A stretch of 64,000 nucleotides of DNA from Fragum whitleyi (GCA_948146395.1 OX411551.1:49844997-49908996); one strand, 5' to 3'; shown: positions 11,144-23,225, counted from the stretch's first letter. Notes: generated by a model not told the origin, from the letters alone. Translations and numbers: made by a program.

Positions 11144-12229
11144 GGATTCTTGGCTGTCATTTCAGTATTTGCATTTTTGAGCATTGGCTAAACCAGATCC
11201 TGTCATACACTTGAAAAAATGTTCTAATTTGTGCATCTAGATTTTGACACTAATTTCAATTTTAACATGATGAATCAAATGGTGTTGATCTTTAGAAAAC
11301 ATTTTTATGGCATTTTTCTTGAAAATCTGCTAAAGAAGTTGATACATTAAGACATTCAACTACATCGACTGAAAAATCACTTAAATACCGTATTTCGCTC
11401 TACAACCACCTACGAAACATCCACAGGAGAAAAAACAATCTATAGACCCAAGGTATTTGACACAAACCCAAAAAGTGAAGTCAGCTTTTTTACCTTGAGA
11501 ATTTTCAAAATGACCCCTTCAGGACGAATCAAACGAAAAGAAACCTAAATCATCAATCTGTAAGAATGAAATTCTAAATTTGTGTTCGAAAATGAACAAT
11601 AACTACAATGATAGAAAATACCAAATTTGGCAAAAAATCATCAACAACAACAACAAAAAAATGTGCTGACTAAACGTTTTCCTCAGAAATATTTCGAAGT
11701 GTTTTTCGAACGATTTCGTTGTGTTTTGGATTGATTTGAGTGTTGTTTGGAATGAATGAATTCCATCTGTATAATGAGAAACATTGATACTTTTTGGCTT
11801 TTTAGAAATGATTTGTATACAAAGAAATCACTAAAAACTTATTCTTGCTGATGAAGAAAGAGAAGTCGTCCTAGTTAAATAGAGAAGAAGAAAAAAAAGA
11901 GTTTGATTGAATTACAAAAGATATAAAACGAACATCAGAAGATACTATGAACTATCAAATCTAACCATCTTCAGTGAAAGTGCAGGCTTCGTCTAGACCT
12001 ACATTTACAAATTCTTTTCTCATAAAAATCATATCAGTTTTTATATTCCTTTTTTAAAAGAAAGATTTATTTTGTTCTTTTTTATCCATCAAAATCTGTG
12101 CATTCTGATTGGTTGAAAATTTATTTTTAATCCCCAAATAAAAACGATTTTGATTACGCATTTTATATGGTTTTTATACATAGAAGTCCAAAAGGAACTC
12201 TGCTTCTCTGGTTGCTCACAATTTTGAAA
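11144..12229. other. Unassigned stretch
   Basis: No gene or family member recognised. It is A-rich with short simple repeats (ACAACAACAAC near 11642). A GAATGAATGAAT-like patch near 11745 may be a family A remnant. Confidence 0.3.
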
Positions 12230-12310
12230 TATGAAACTAACAACTCGATCACAATAATGTATGAATCCACTTCACGTATTCATACAGTGTGATTAGGTTT
12301 TAGTTTCATA
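12230..12310. repeat. Interrupted inverted repeat
   Basis: TATGAAACT...ATCACA...GTATGAAT is mirrored by ATTCATAC...GTGAT...AGTTTCATA, giving a long stem with small bulges and the loop CCACTTCACGT. Confidence 0.6.
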
Positions 12311-12490
12311 CCTACATGAAATCAACAATTTCTCCATAACTTAATTCAAGTTGCATGAAGCTGAGAAGTAACTGATTGCTACGGACAATCACAAGTAGAT
12401 TGAACAATCAAAACACTCAGTAATAATGAGACGGCTGTTTGGAATTAAAATAATATTGTATTTATGACGTTTTTGAAACCAATTAAGAAT

Positions 12491-13706
12491 CAAAGCGCTT
12501 AAAGCGCTGAATGCCTGGTTTATAAAGAGGCAGGGTGACATTTGAAGGCATGCACTCCATTTTGTTTTTATCTTTTTAGCAAGTCTTTTTAGGCGAGGGA
12601 AACCAAGGGTTCAGAACTCACTTCAAAGGAAAAACGTCGAACGGTATGCTCACTGTATAGCGCTGAGTCCGCAAAAAACAACTAATTCTCAATGTATAGA
12701 TTACTTCGCCCGATACTGCTTTGCAGACAGGCGTATCTCGCTTTTTTATATTTCTAGTTGAGTTGATTGGTTCGCTGCTAGTCAGTCAATTAATCCATTC
12801 AATCATTCCGCCTAACAATCGTAGTAATGCTGTTTTTCACTAGGGGCACAAGCTCTTTCTTTTACATTGAATTGAATTCCATAAAGAAGTATTTTACTGT
12901 GGGAACACACACACACACAAAAATGATAGGGTCAATTTCTCCCTTTTAAACAATATGGTCCACCCTATACTCATACCTCATCAGTTTTTAATTTCTTCCC
13001 TAGATATATATCAAATTACACTCATGTTGATTTATTGTATGCAACCTGTTCCAAGTTGGCCTAAAATTGTGTCGTCTGTTTAAGGGTTTAAGGATGGGAC
13101 AAGACTTTTAAATTTTTCTAATTTAGATTAATCAATTACAAGACAACATATGTTTAGACAGGTTCCGATTGTAAACGGTTGCTCATTACATACAATTTGT
13201 GGGCAAAATAGTAAAATTTGTAGCAGAAAGGATAGAAGATATTAGGGAGAAAGTGTTAGTTAGCAAAGTCTTCTTCTATTCCCTATTAGCAAGGTCATCC
13301 GTCAAGATCAAATATAAAAGCTATGTATCTTTAGCACATCAGTGATTTTTGCGGTTATAAGTAAGAAAATATCTGGTATACATACTAAGGACTAGGTGAA
13401 TCATCAAGGTTATATTCAAGAAAATTGACCTCGTGTGTGTTGTTTCGTCTATTCAGTTCCCTCGCCCTCAGTACTATCAGTACTTTGATTTTATTACAGC
13501 GTAGTGATATGAAATCACTGCCTTAAGCACCCAAAGCACCTCGTGTTGCACAAAAGTTAATGACGTATACTAAACCTATTTTTTGCGCGCATGAGCACAA
13601 AAAGCTTCGTAGTACACATGTTGTTCGGTTTTTGACTCGATTATCTTTTTCCTAAGCTATTTCCTGGATACAGGGTTGTTTCCTATTGCCTGCTAAACCA
13701 GACCAA
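12491..13706 (-). mobile_element. Family D element, reverse orientation
   Basis: Reverse complement of the element at 31634-32891. Shared landmarks in order are the end hairpin AGCGCTTTAAGCGCT (12496), CTGGTTTATAAAGAGGCAG, the inner hairpin motif AGTACTATCAGTACTTTGAT (13469-13490), and TGCCTGCTAAACCAG at the other end. About 1.2 kb, with no coding capacity seen. The ends share only CCTGGTTTA, so I cannot assign a class. Confidence 0.75.
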
Positions 13707-14760
13707 AAACTACCGATTCTATGTCCTCATTGGTCAGTTTACTTAGTTTTAAATCGCGAAAATTGTCCTGTTAATCTACGCATTTAACAGGTATATGGAA
13801 TCAAGTTATATACCGTTCACAAAAAGTAGGGGATAATCTGTAAATCCATAAGGTTAATGTGATTGCAAATAATTTAGGACAATCTAACTAATTCTTGGCC
13901 AACTAGCAGTTGTCTCATGGTAATATGGTAGTTACGGAATTCCCTTATCTGCTAAACATGTCCTGCAAATTTAGCATTTAAGAATAGAGGGGTATAGCCC
14001 TTATTTTAACAGTATGTTGTAATTGAAATTCTTACATTAGTTGAGCATAACTTCGAGAAAAAATATTTGGTGTTTATCTCTATCATGTATTCGCATCACA
14101 TTTTGTTGGAATAATGTGAGGTCTAATGAAAGCTCACCGTAAGTGAGTAAATGGTATGCTAGAAACCAGAAGAACGTGAGTCCAGACTGCTGTCAAACCC
14201 TGTGTCTCAAAATCAGATATTGTCACAATATCAAACAATTGGCTTCCGAGTTGATGATCCAAAAACGGGGCCCTAAAGATTCATGGATACCCAAGCTGAC
14301 AGAAATACCACAAATCAAACTTACAATATCCCCTACTTTTTGTGAACAGTATATGATAGAACCTACGTGTAGAATAATACCGTTGACTATTCTAGTTATT
14401 ACATTGGCATTTTTACGCAAGTGTATTAATAAATTTCACATGAGCTAGGAGCGTACATGTATATTCATGTTATTACGTACATGTACTGTGAAAGTGACCT
14501 CACAATCCATCTAATGACATCTCTTTACAATCGGTGCCAGTTTTTGTTGAAAATTTTTATTGATAAAATTCTAGAATCCATCAATTTAACCCAAGGATTT
14601 CGATCACATTATAAATTTCTGTGATGAAATACATATATTTTAAACTCGGCGTCTAAAACAAATAAAAACTCAACAAAGCCTCGTCTTTATGTGTTTGTAA
14701 ATGAGTCTCTTAATAAATTGGGTATTTCAAACCATCTCATTTAATATGATCCGTGTGTTG
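13707..14760. other. Unassigned stretch
   Basis: A 101-codon open frame at 14143-14448 has no recognisable domain and a mirror-strand open frame of similar size; I do not call it. Around 14640-14730 lies a decayed relative of the hairpins at 8679 and 22357 (ACTCGGCG, AAAGCCTCGTCTTTATG). Confidence 0.3.
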
Positions 14761-14810
14761 AACCAAGTTTTATTCTCGCCGTCAAAATTAAAGGTAATTC
14801 GGAACTATAC

Positions 14811-14866
14811 TTAGCATTTCCGGCCTCAAGGGTAGAAGGTAGATTCTTATCACGTGATTTACAAGA
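14811..14866 (+). promoter_or_regulatory. Candidate gene promoter
   Basis: An ETS-like site ATTTCCGG (14816-14823), a palindromic E-box TCACGTGA (14850-14857) and AAGATGGCG (14864-14871, a YY1-like initiator-plus-start motif) are clustered within 60 bp. This arrangement is typical of TATA-less animal promoters. No other part of the window except 61.9 kb shows such a cluster. Confidence 0.4.
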
Positions 14867-15036
14867 TGGCGAGCAATAGAAAACAGATTAACGAGATAGC
14901 GCGTAAACTTCAGGGAGGCAATCCATATCAGATTGATTTTTTTATACAAGTTTACTCGCACTATCTCATATTCAATTTTCTTTTCGGAGTAATAAAGTGG
15001 GTAATTCTCTTTGTGGAAATTCTTAATTCTAAATGA
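14866..15036 (+). CDS. Candidate first exon of an unidentified gene
   Basis: Starting at ATGGCG, the frame reads MASNRKQINEIARKLQGGNP, then YQIDFFIQ and a hydrophobic stretch before a stop at 15034-15036. The polar, helix-like first 28 residues look coding-like. The following AT-rich part may be intron. Possible donors are CAAGTTTAC (about 14947) and GGGTAATT (about 15000). The start is chosen because it follows the ETS/E-box cluster directly and has a good context (AAGATGG). I do not recognise the protein. No downstream exon could be joined, so it may equally be a chance open frame beside a promoter-like patch. Confidence 0.3.
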   Translation: MASNRKQINEIARKLQGGNPYQIDFFIQVYSHYLIFNFLFGVIKWVILFVEILNSK

Positions 15037-16073
15037 TTTTGATACCGTTGCTAATATAGTATTGTTGAAATATACATATTTGAATGGACTTGAGCTAGTA
15101 ATACTAATCTGCGTGCAAACAAAATACAGTAAAATTGGCACCCAGGTAAAATTTCAAAGCATTTAGATCGTAAAATACGTTCAGTGGCTTCATTCGACTC
15201 GCTTACGAATGACAACGTTGCTAAAATTGATTCAAATCGCTTCAATCGATCATTCGACTTTAATGGTCCGCATAGATTTAGAAGCGTGCGAATGTTTTGC
15301 GAATGCACACAAACCTATCTAGAGAAAGTAATGCCATTTTAAAAAGTAACCAGAATATATATCTGCTTTAAACCTATTTATTTTTTATTAATAGGGAAAC
15401 ACGTTCCTACAACGTAAATTAATCCCTCTCGATTCTTTCGGGGCAAATTTCAGGCGCCCACAACTCCACTCTTATCGCTATAATCGAAAATCGCGTAATC
15501 CCTTCCCCGTTTAGCATGTAATCGCGCATGCAAAGCGCGGTATAGTTTGCCAACAGTTTACATACTTTTTGTCATCCTGTACGCAATGCTGGTTTGTACA
15601 TACATTTATGTCCTTTGATCTTCGCATCTTCGAATCCCCTTAAAGTCGAAAGAAGTACAAGGGCGAATATCTTTGCAGGTAAAAACCAAGTCACAGCTAG
15701 TGTTAATATATTCAGATGTATATATAACAACATTGTAAAATTGACAATGAATGTGCAGGCTGATCCGCTATGCAAGTTTCTTCTTTCCTAATGTGTTGTC
15801 GTTTAAGGGAATACCCACTATTATTTAATGATTTGAGGTGCCGAAGAAGTTAGCTCCAATGAAAACATTGCGATAAAGAATGGAATTGCTTCCAACTTCG
15901 TCCGACTTCTGATTGATAAAAAGTCTAAATTTTGCCATTTAGCCATGGAATTATTATAAGAAAGGAAGAATGTGCTTGTAACAGTGCCCACATTAAACGT
16001 GCATAAACTCGAATCACGCAATGGCTCGAGAAATTCGGTCGGTCCCGAGTGTATTCGAGCTATCGCGAGATCA

Positions 16074-16074
<1 letters not shown>
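15037..16074. other. Unassigned stretch
   Basis: It contains several short open frames on both strands with no recognisable domains. Near 15512-15555 ATCGCGCATGCAAAGCGCGG and GTTTGCCAACAG resemble one side of the 1754/26242 hairpin. It could contain introns of the candidate gene at 14866. Confidence 0.3.

Positions 16075-16126
<52 letters not shown>
16075..16126. repeat. (TA)n microsatellite
   Basis: About 25 uninterrupted TA units, followed by CTTTTTTAAG. Confidence 0.98.
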
Positions 16127-16127
<1 letters not shown>

Positions 16128-16765
16128 TTTTTAAGATCTGTTAAGATATTTTACCAATTTTAAATGAAATGCCATTAGCAAGAAAATACTTATGCAGAAA
16201 TATTTGAAAAAATCGAGAGCGGCAAGAATATTACCCACCACATATGATGTAAACATTTTTTCATTGAAAACTGATCCAACTTTAAACCTTATATCTCAAA
16301 ATTGAAATTAATCTGACATTTAAAATGTCTTCAGAAGTAATCGATCAAAATAAAGATCCATCTGAAACAGTAGAGCTAATCTGAGCTTAATTTTGAGGCC
16401 ATTAAGTAATATTTCATCTCTGTTTGATTTCGTAATCGCTTTTATCTTTTGTGGGTATATAATAATAGATGCAGTAGGATTAATCTTACGGCAAACGTAA
16501 AGGTTTCTATATTTTATGGGCTATTTGGTTGCCAAAAAAGAGCTTGTTATCATTTCTAGCCCTCTGACATTTCAAAATTCCATACAAAACTAATCTAAGT
16601 GAATCATTACATGAAAAATTAATTCCTTAATTTTTTTTTAAAAGTATTTTGCATAAAACTAGAAAAAAATGATAGAACAAAAAACGTAAAATATAAGGCA
16701 TATTTGCATTAATACCGAATGAGACACTTTCATTTTCCGTCCGTCCGCTCTCACAAAAATGTACT
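16127..16765. other. Unassigned stretch
   Basis: Nothing recognised. Confidence 0.3.
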
Positions 16766-17188
16766 ACAGTTGAGAACACCGTTAAAATTGACAAGATGAC
16801 TGATTTTGGAAATGAAATTGAATGAGCGTGTGGAGCTAGTTTGACTGATATTAACGGGAGGTATTCCAATATCGCTAATTTTGTTCAAGATGAACAAAAT
16901 TAGTGATATTCATTACCTCCCTTTAATAAGACATATGTACTTTTCTGATTGAGTGTCTTCAAAGACCAATAACTATAAAACCCAATCCAGCCAATAAAAA
17001 CGTAGATTTATTTGATCGATTTGAAATACATGTTAATCGCCTTTAACTCTTTCGAAATGTTTTCTAACGATTTTGTAGCGTTTTGATCGATTTGAGTGAT
17101 GGCTTGGTATGAATGAGTGGAGCGCTGAGTGAATGCTTCAAGTGATTTTAATCGAAATGAGTGTCAATTTCACGAGTTTTTTTTTAAA
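16766..17188 (-). mobile_element. Family A MITE, reverse orientation
   Basis: Left end ACAGTTGAGAACACCGTTAA. The hairpin at 16856-16921 is nearly perfect (GGGAGGTATTCCAATATCGC, loop AGA, GATATTCATTACCTCCC). The right end is TGTCAATTTCACGAG, with the last bases lost to a T run. Confidence 0.85.
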
Positions 17189-17316
17189 TGTTCGACAAAA
17201 ATCAAATGGTAATCTAGGGAAAAACTTGTCGAGCCTGCAAAGGTTTGGCATTAAATCATGGCATTGACCATAAACCTACACTGTAGCTTTGAAAATTTTA
17301 CAAAGGATTATTATTC

Positions 17317-17426
17317 ATTAAGAACATCGTGAAAGTGGCATTCCTTTCAATTCAACGCTCCATTCATTCATTTATTCCAAACTAACTCAAACCATTCAAA
17401 AACGCTCCAAAATAATAAAAAAAGCT

Positions 17427-17457
<31 letters not shown>

Positions 17458-17540
17458 CAATTCATTCGGACTAAATTGAATCTGAGAGCGTCTTATTGGT
17501 TCGTAATGGCATGAAAAATCATTTACTGAACGTTAACCTG
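17317..17540 (+). mobile_element. Family A MITE, truncated
   Basis: AAGAACATCGTGAAAGTGGC and the CATTC arm are present. An A-rich insertion or slippage tract (17427-17457) follows, then the central GCGTCTTATTGGTTCG block. The hairpin and right arm are missing. Confidence 0.65.
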
Positions 17541-17693
17541 TTCGGGGTTATTCATAATATCAGCTGCACTTACGGAAGGCTATAATCTTCATGTGTAATA
17601 TTAGGAAGGAACTATAGCATTTGCTCTTTAAGACGCAAATTTTGATATGAATGTAATGACGTCAAGTATTCTTAGATTGTACAATATAAGTCA

Positions 17694-17831
17694 TACGGTT
17701 TCTTTCTTGGGTTTATGACGATTTACTCCCGGATGGAAAATATGATGTCACCCGAGCCGTAGATGAGGGTTGACATCATTTTTTTTCTGCCGGGAACAAA
17801 TCGTCATATACTAAGACCATAAACCGTATTA
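17694..17831. repeat. Long imperfect hairpin
   Basis: CATACGGTTT, TTTATGACGATTT, CCCGG and ATGATGTCACCC on the left are mirrored by GGGTTGACATCAT, CCGGGA, AAATCGTCATA and AAACCGTATT on the right, around GAGCCGTAGATG. A stand-alone foldback element resembling the hairpin elements at 8679 and 22357 in layout. Confidence 0.7.
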
Positions 17832-18398
17832 CGAATTTATCATACTTGAAAGTTTTAGGCAAATACACGTATCTGTCTTTTGCCTTTTTAAGGCCTTGGT
17901 ATATCTGAATTCTTTTTAACCACCAATATCCCCTAATATGCCCCAATGATGAGTATCGCGTGCAAAGTAGAAAAGTACTTAAAATAGAAGTCAATATATC
18001 TTTGGATATTGTTCTCAGTGTACTGGAGATAAAAAAATCAATTAAGATTTAAGATCATTTGACTAACAAGCGCACATGTTTGGCAAATTTACTCCAAATG
18101 CTTCAAATTTGAAGCGAAATTTCACCAAAGTTACATTGAGGCCAAATTGATCTTACTTCGTCATGCATCATAAATGAGCGATCTAAAATTGCTGATAATA
18201 TCTGCCTCCAGTTCTTCTTTTTTTTTGTTTTTTTGAAAATCATTCAAATATAGTTCAATATATTCAATCAAGTGTTTTGATGTACTTTATCACATACCTA
18301 AGGGAGGCCTGGATAATTCATTAGATAGTCTGGGAAATTTGTAAAGACTATATCGTGCAAATTGGTGTCTTACGTCCAATAAATTAAAGATCTGTTTA
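17832..18398. other. Unassigned stretch
   Basis: Nothing recognised. Confidence 0.3.
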
Positions 18399-19049
18399 GG
18401 TTCATGTAAAGTGTTAGAGACCCGATTTTAAGGGCACTTCATTAGTCGAGAAAAAGCAGTATGTCCAGGTAAATTATATATCAAAATGAAGGTGTCCATG
18501 AGCACAAGCAGTTAAGCAACATAAGACCGCCATAGCTATATCGGTATAGCAAAAACATTGTGGAAAAGGGTCATTTTGTACAGATCAAGCAACTACATGA
18601 CGGTTGGATAAAATTACAGTCTTAAGAACTATCCAGGTAGTACTACAACCGTTGATATAAAACTCAGTCTCAAAAGTCTCTTTTGAAACAAACAATTTCC
18701 ATTTATTTTGTCAATATACATGTCTAACCGGTTTGGTCCGGTTTCAAAATAGATGTTAGGTATGGTGCAACATCATACCATAATATTGCGATTTATTTCA
18801 AATTATAGTTTTTTAATTCAATGGTCTATGATAAATTACTATATATTCATCATTCTGTGAAATAGAAATTGATATATTGCTAAACAACCTTACAGGTATA
18901 TAAACTATTTATGTCCATTTATGTTGTGATAACACACCATACCTTACACAGAACTACACGTTTACAAAATTAGAATGACATATGTGTTTATAAAATAAGT
19001 CAAAATTAATTGATTGCATAACTACGTTTTGGGCCCGAATTTCATACCA
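18399..19049 (+). mobile_element. Family G foldback element, half copy
   Basis: GGTTCATGTAAAGTGTTAGA onward aligns with 24237-24920, including ATTGTGGAAAAGGGTCATTT, the spacer with GTTGTGATAACACA and ACTACGTTTTGGG. It stops where the right arm should begin, so only one arm and the spacer remain. Confidence 0.75.
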
Positions 19050-19632
19050 ATTTCATATCTTATATTGTAATATTATGAAGCCAAAGTGGATAAAAAATCT
19101 CTCCAAAATTATACATATTTCTTGCAGAACTTCTTTTCGTACAAGCGTAAAAAATTGCTGCGTAATCAAACTTTCTTTGAGGCATAAAAGCAATTTTTCA
19201 CCCAATCAGAATGCATGAAACTTGATGGACCCAACTAAAATTAAATTATTTTATGGTATTTTTGGTTGTGCAAAAGTAAGAATGTATAAGCCGCCTTGAA
19301 GTAATGCTACTCTATGCGTTCAAATTCCCCTGTCCCATTCATGGATCTGTGATTATAAATCTACAACGCAGCAAAATACTCAGATGTCTTATGCGAAAGA
19401 GGGAGCTGTGGGAGTGAAGTGATAATAAAACATTTCCTGTATTTCAATCATACATCATTTTTTATGCTTATGCTAATCAAAGCACCGAAGGTATTGGTAG
19501 CCACCAGAAATAATTAACGACTTAATATAACCACATTTGTAAAGATACAGCTAAACCCTACTCGCGTAGCTCCAATATTAAAATACAACATCTGATACCA
19601 GTGTTAGTAAAGATATTCTTTGGCTCAAAGTT
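19050..19632. other. Unassigned stretch
   Basis: Nothing recognised. Confidence 0.3.
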
Positions 19633-19846
19633 ACAGTTAGCAACATCGTTATATTGACATTAACCTCGATCAAAACCAATCGAAATCGCTATCCCAGCGT
19701 TCCATTTGTCCATTTCAAAAAGTCTCTCAAGCTTTCATAAACGCTCCGAAAATCTTTGAATAACGATTCGAAATCGATCAATTCGTGCAGCATTTCCTCA
19801 AAACTTTAAAGCGACTAATTCTTTCTTGAAGACACCCAAATTGTGT
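19633..19846 (+). mobile_element. Family A MITE, left half
   Basis: ACAGTTAGCAACATCGTTAT, then the CATTC-type arm, fading out after GCGACTAATTCTTTCTTGAA. No hairpin or right end. Confidence 0.65.
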
Positions 19847-20190
19847 CACGAAATCTCACTTTCCATATTTAAATCCAAAGCACGATATCTACGTCATAGT
19901 GAAAATTTCTTTATGCTCATTGGTTATGTTTTATTCGATATTTTCATTCCAACGGCCTGTTTTACTTAACATTTTACAATAATTGTTGGCGTAAGTCAAA
20001 AATTAAAGTTTCATCTACAGTTAGTAACTAATATACTTAGCAAAAAAAAGAAACTTTACATACTTCTTGGTCTGTTTTGAATGACTTACAGTGAATGTAG
20101 GCCAACTTTATTGACAAGTTCTAGTCGGGCTATTGACATGACTACACAGACGCAGGATATTTCGCCATCGAAGCGAGCCCGTGCTAGTGT

Positions 20191-20630
20191 ACAGTTAATT
20201 ACATCGTGAAATTGACATTCACCTCAATCAAAACCATTCTAAAACACTCACTCAGCGCTCCAATCATTCATTCCAAACACTCACTTAAACCATTCAAAAA
20301 CGTTCAAACCCATTGAAAAATATAAAATCAAAAAGGTCATTCAAAATAAATTTTTGACTGCGAAAAATCACGATTTTAGTGACATAATTCAAATTGTTAG
20401 GGTCTAAATTGTTCTTGAAGAAATAGGAAGCCATGTATAAAACTTGAATAAATTTTTTATTAAAGGGAGGTAATCAATATCGCTAATTTTGTTCGGTCTT
20501 GACAAAACTTGCGATATATAATTATCTCCCTTTAATTTCACTAATAACTTGCTCCACATATTCAATCAATTTCATTCCTAAATCATTCCAAAATCATTCA
20601 CCTCGTCAATTTCACGATGTTGTTAACTGT
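20191..20630 (+). mobile_element. Family A MITE, reference-quality copy
   Basis: ACAGTTAATTACATCGTGAA to CACGATGTTGTTAACTGT, 440 bp, flanked by TA on both sides (GTGTACAG and CTGTATAC). All parts are visible in order: terminus, CATTC-rich left arm, central GATTTTAGTGACATAATTC block, hairpin at 20464-20530, right arm with CTCCACATATTC and TCATTCACC, terminus. Confidence 0.9.
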
Positions 20631-20899
20631 ATACATGTATGTCACTTCCGGTTTTGGTCACATACTCGAGTTGAGCCACCAAAATGTCATTTTGAGTGCT
20701 TTTTTGTTACTCAGTCACACTCGTTCCGAAGCACTGGCACTAAAGAACAAAATTGTTTGCACATTTATATTGAAACTGGTTTGGCACAGCAATCGAAAAA
20801 AGGCAGAAATCAGCCTACGGGTATGCATAGAACTTGGATGTTTGTTTATAACGCCACTCTAACGTTTGGCTACTCGGGACAGACAATTCATATTTTAAT

Positions 20900-21130
20900 A
20901 TCTTGGTTTAGGACTGTAAAGCCCGGTTTGGACAACACGTAAAGCGTCTAGTTTTCAATCATGGGGTTGTGGGTTCGATCTCCGTCTTTCATACCATATT
21001 TGATAAAAATCATTGTGATTTGTGTCATTTGTCTCCTACAGAATGGGCGAGTGATACGCATTAAAGGGAGAAGGGCGACAGATGAAATGTTCGAGCCGTG
21101 CCATGAGAAATGACAAGTAACTATGGATAA
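20900..21130 (+). repeat. Degenerate tRNA-derived SINE
   Basis: AAAGCGTCTAGTTTTCAATC followed by GTTGTGGGTTCGATCTCC resembles the anticodon-loop to B-box region of a tRNA-derived SINE. A downstream unit ends GAGCCGTGCCATGAGAAA. The A box is not recognisable. Confidence 0.4.
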
Positions 21131-22316
21131 GTGCACCAGGTACGATTTGTGATTTTGACTAACGATTATCTTTTTCGTAAGATGTATAGTCATGTGTTTC
21201 AGCCTGTAATGGATAAGTTTCTTAATCCATTATTTTCTTTGGTAAACAATGTTTCAGGTGGCCCAATGATTCAGGCGGTATAATTTAGTCATGTTTGAAT
21301 TCAGATGTACCTAGTATGATGAAAACGGCACCCATCATGTGGAAACTCAGTAAATAAATATTCTTTAAAAAGGGGTCAATCGAAGGTCACATTTCTGCAT
21401 TTATAAAAACTTACGCACATCGAAGAAATGAACATTTCGAACAGGGTAATCAGGATAATTTTATGGCTACGGGCGAGTTTTATTATTGTTTGGCGAGGGC
21501 ATCCTTTTCAGCCTACAGTTTCCAGAAAGGACAATACTTCTTCGACCATACCGAAAACCGGATGACGTTTTGCGTTAGTCAAACGCCCTATTTGTGCAAA
21601 ATTTTCAATAATCTAAATGTTGTTTTTTTTCGGCACGATTACTGGCTAGCATAATCCATACACAATGTCTGATAAATTTTGCATACATGTCAACAACGTA
21701 AGAATTGCCAGATTAGCCTTCGATGACACTTCAGCAGCTTTGCCAAGATACAATTGAGCAACTTAACACTAAACAAAATTTTTAGAATGATATCAAGTAG
21801 TTCAATGGTCGTTGAATTTTACAAAGAGGCTGCAAATATATTGTAGAAAATATTTAGAAAAAGAGTTCCTCATCATCGTCTCCCTTCCAATTGGATTCGG
21901 TTGAACCCAGGTTTGTGGGAAATGATTACATTAATAGGTACAAAGGATCTAACTGTGTTTGATTTCCCCAATTTTATGAAAAAAGGAAAATTGTAATTTC
22001 ATGAATTGGATTAAAGTCTTTAGTCAATTTTAAGGTTATTTGGGCATTTTCCCATGATAACGGATCATTAATTTGCATTAGTATTTGGGAAAGATAGAGA
22101 AGGTTCCCTTTTGAATGACACCACTCGGAAGTTGTAAATGAGGTATTTCCATCGTACTTTAATACAAGCATCTGATTACAAATTGATCGAGATAGTGACT
22201 GACTAATGATTTACTATGTATTACTCATTCTAATCGTTTTCACATTCGTGTTTTCATTTATAGGAGTTTGATTTTTTTCATCGGGTATTGCACATTTCTG
22301 CAGTACTCGTACCAGT
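21131..22316. other. Unassigned stretch
   Basis: Short open frames at 21463-21654 and, on the minus strand, 21974-22171 have no recognisable features. Nothing called. Confidence 0.3.
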
Positions 22317-22868
22317 ACAGTTCAGAAAATCGTGAAATTGAAAAGACGAATATATATATAATACGTACTTAGTGTATTATATGAAAAAAATGTCTAACGA
22401 GGTTGGGAGAATTGAAAATTTTCGAGGCTCTGCCGAGACAATTATCAATTCTCACAACTGAGATAGATGTTTTTCTCATACAATACACTAAGTACGTATT
22501 ATATTTATCTTATAACCCACATTTGTCTTGTTTTCGTCGGTGTTTCTAACTGAAATGCAAGTTTCTAAAAATAACCACATTATATTATGTTCTAAAAATA
22601 ACTATGTGATATCATAAAAAATATCATACGGGATGTTATCACACGGATATTTGTATTGTTATAAGATAATTTTGAATAGCAGATAAATTCGATCGATTTG
22701 AGTAAAATGTTGGTCGTCTCGAACTATTTCCAGATGTTTTCAAATGATTTTGGAACGTTTTTTGATAGGTTCAAGTAAGTGTTTGGAATGAATGAATGGA
22801 GCGCTGAGTGAATGATTTAGAATGATTTTTATCGAAATGGTAGTCAATTTTACGAGTATTTTACTGTA
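22317..22868 (-). mobile_element. Family A MITE, reverse, interrupted by a hairpin
   Basis: Left end ACAGTTCAGAAAATCGTGAA. About 35 bp in, the arm is replaced by the hairpin at 22357-22504. From 22686 the reverse-orientation body resumes (GGAATGAATGAATGGAGCGC) and ends in TTTTACTGTA. Confidence 0.65.
22357..22504. repeat. Hairpin with CGAGGCTCTGCCGAG centre
   Basis: ATAATACGTACTTAGTGTAT is mirrored by ATACACTAAGTACGTATTAT. Inner arms (GAAAAA, GAGAATTG) pair around CGAGGCTCTGCCGAG. Same centre as 8679-8758 with one base changed, but different outer arms. Confidence 0.75.
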
Positions 22869-23134
22869 GCATTAAATGCATGAACAATGTGTACAGAAGC
22901 GCAGCCGGACATGGAAAAGGGAGACAATAAAGCGTATCTAATTAACGCAGTTAATAGTTTTGACCTAAATAAGTGTTAATTGCACGAGGTAAAACTCACT
23001 GAAAGGGTAAGATCAACGACTAAATTCAAGATAAAATTGTTAGAAAAAAATCTTACTTTATCAAATTTGGAGACCTCTGATTGCTTCGTAAAGACATAGA
23101 AAGGTATTTTATAGATTGTTTGTTTCTCTTTCAG

Positions 23135-23225
23135 GGAAAAAACCAATATCGCTAATTTTGTGCATCCAGAACAAAATTAGCGATAGCGTATTACATTGTA
23201 TACCCACTTAAATTAATTCAAAAAA
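23135..23225 (+). mobile_element. Isolated family A hairpin
   Basis: AACCAATATCGCTAATTTTG, loop, AACAAAATTAGCGATAGCG with little surrounding arm sequence. The hairpin is preserved where the rest of the element is not. Confidence 0.6.

Noticed and set aside
12491..13706. Helitron assignment for family D
   Set aside because: One end has a suitable hairpin, but neither a 5' TC start nor a 3' CTRR end is consistent across the three copies.
14143..14448. 101-codon open frame
   Set aside because: No domain, an overlapping opposite-strand frame of 65 codons, and no start or splice context.
20499..20942. 147-codon open frame, the longest in the window
   Set aside because: It starts inside the hairpin of the family A copy at 20191 and runs out of that element into a SINE-like region, so it is a chance frame.
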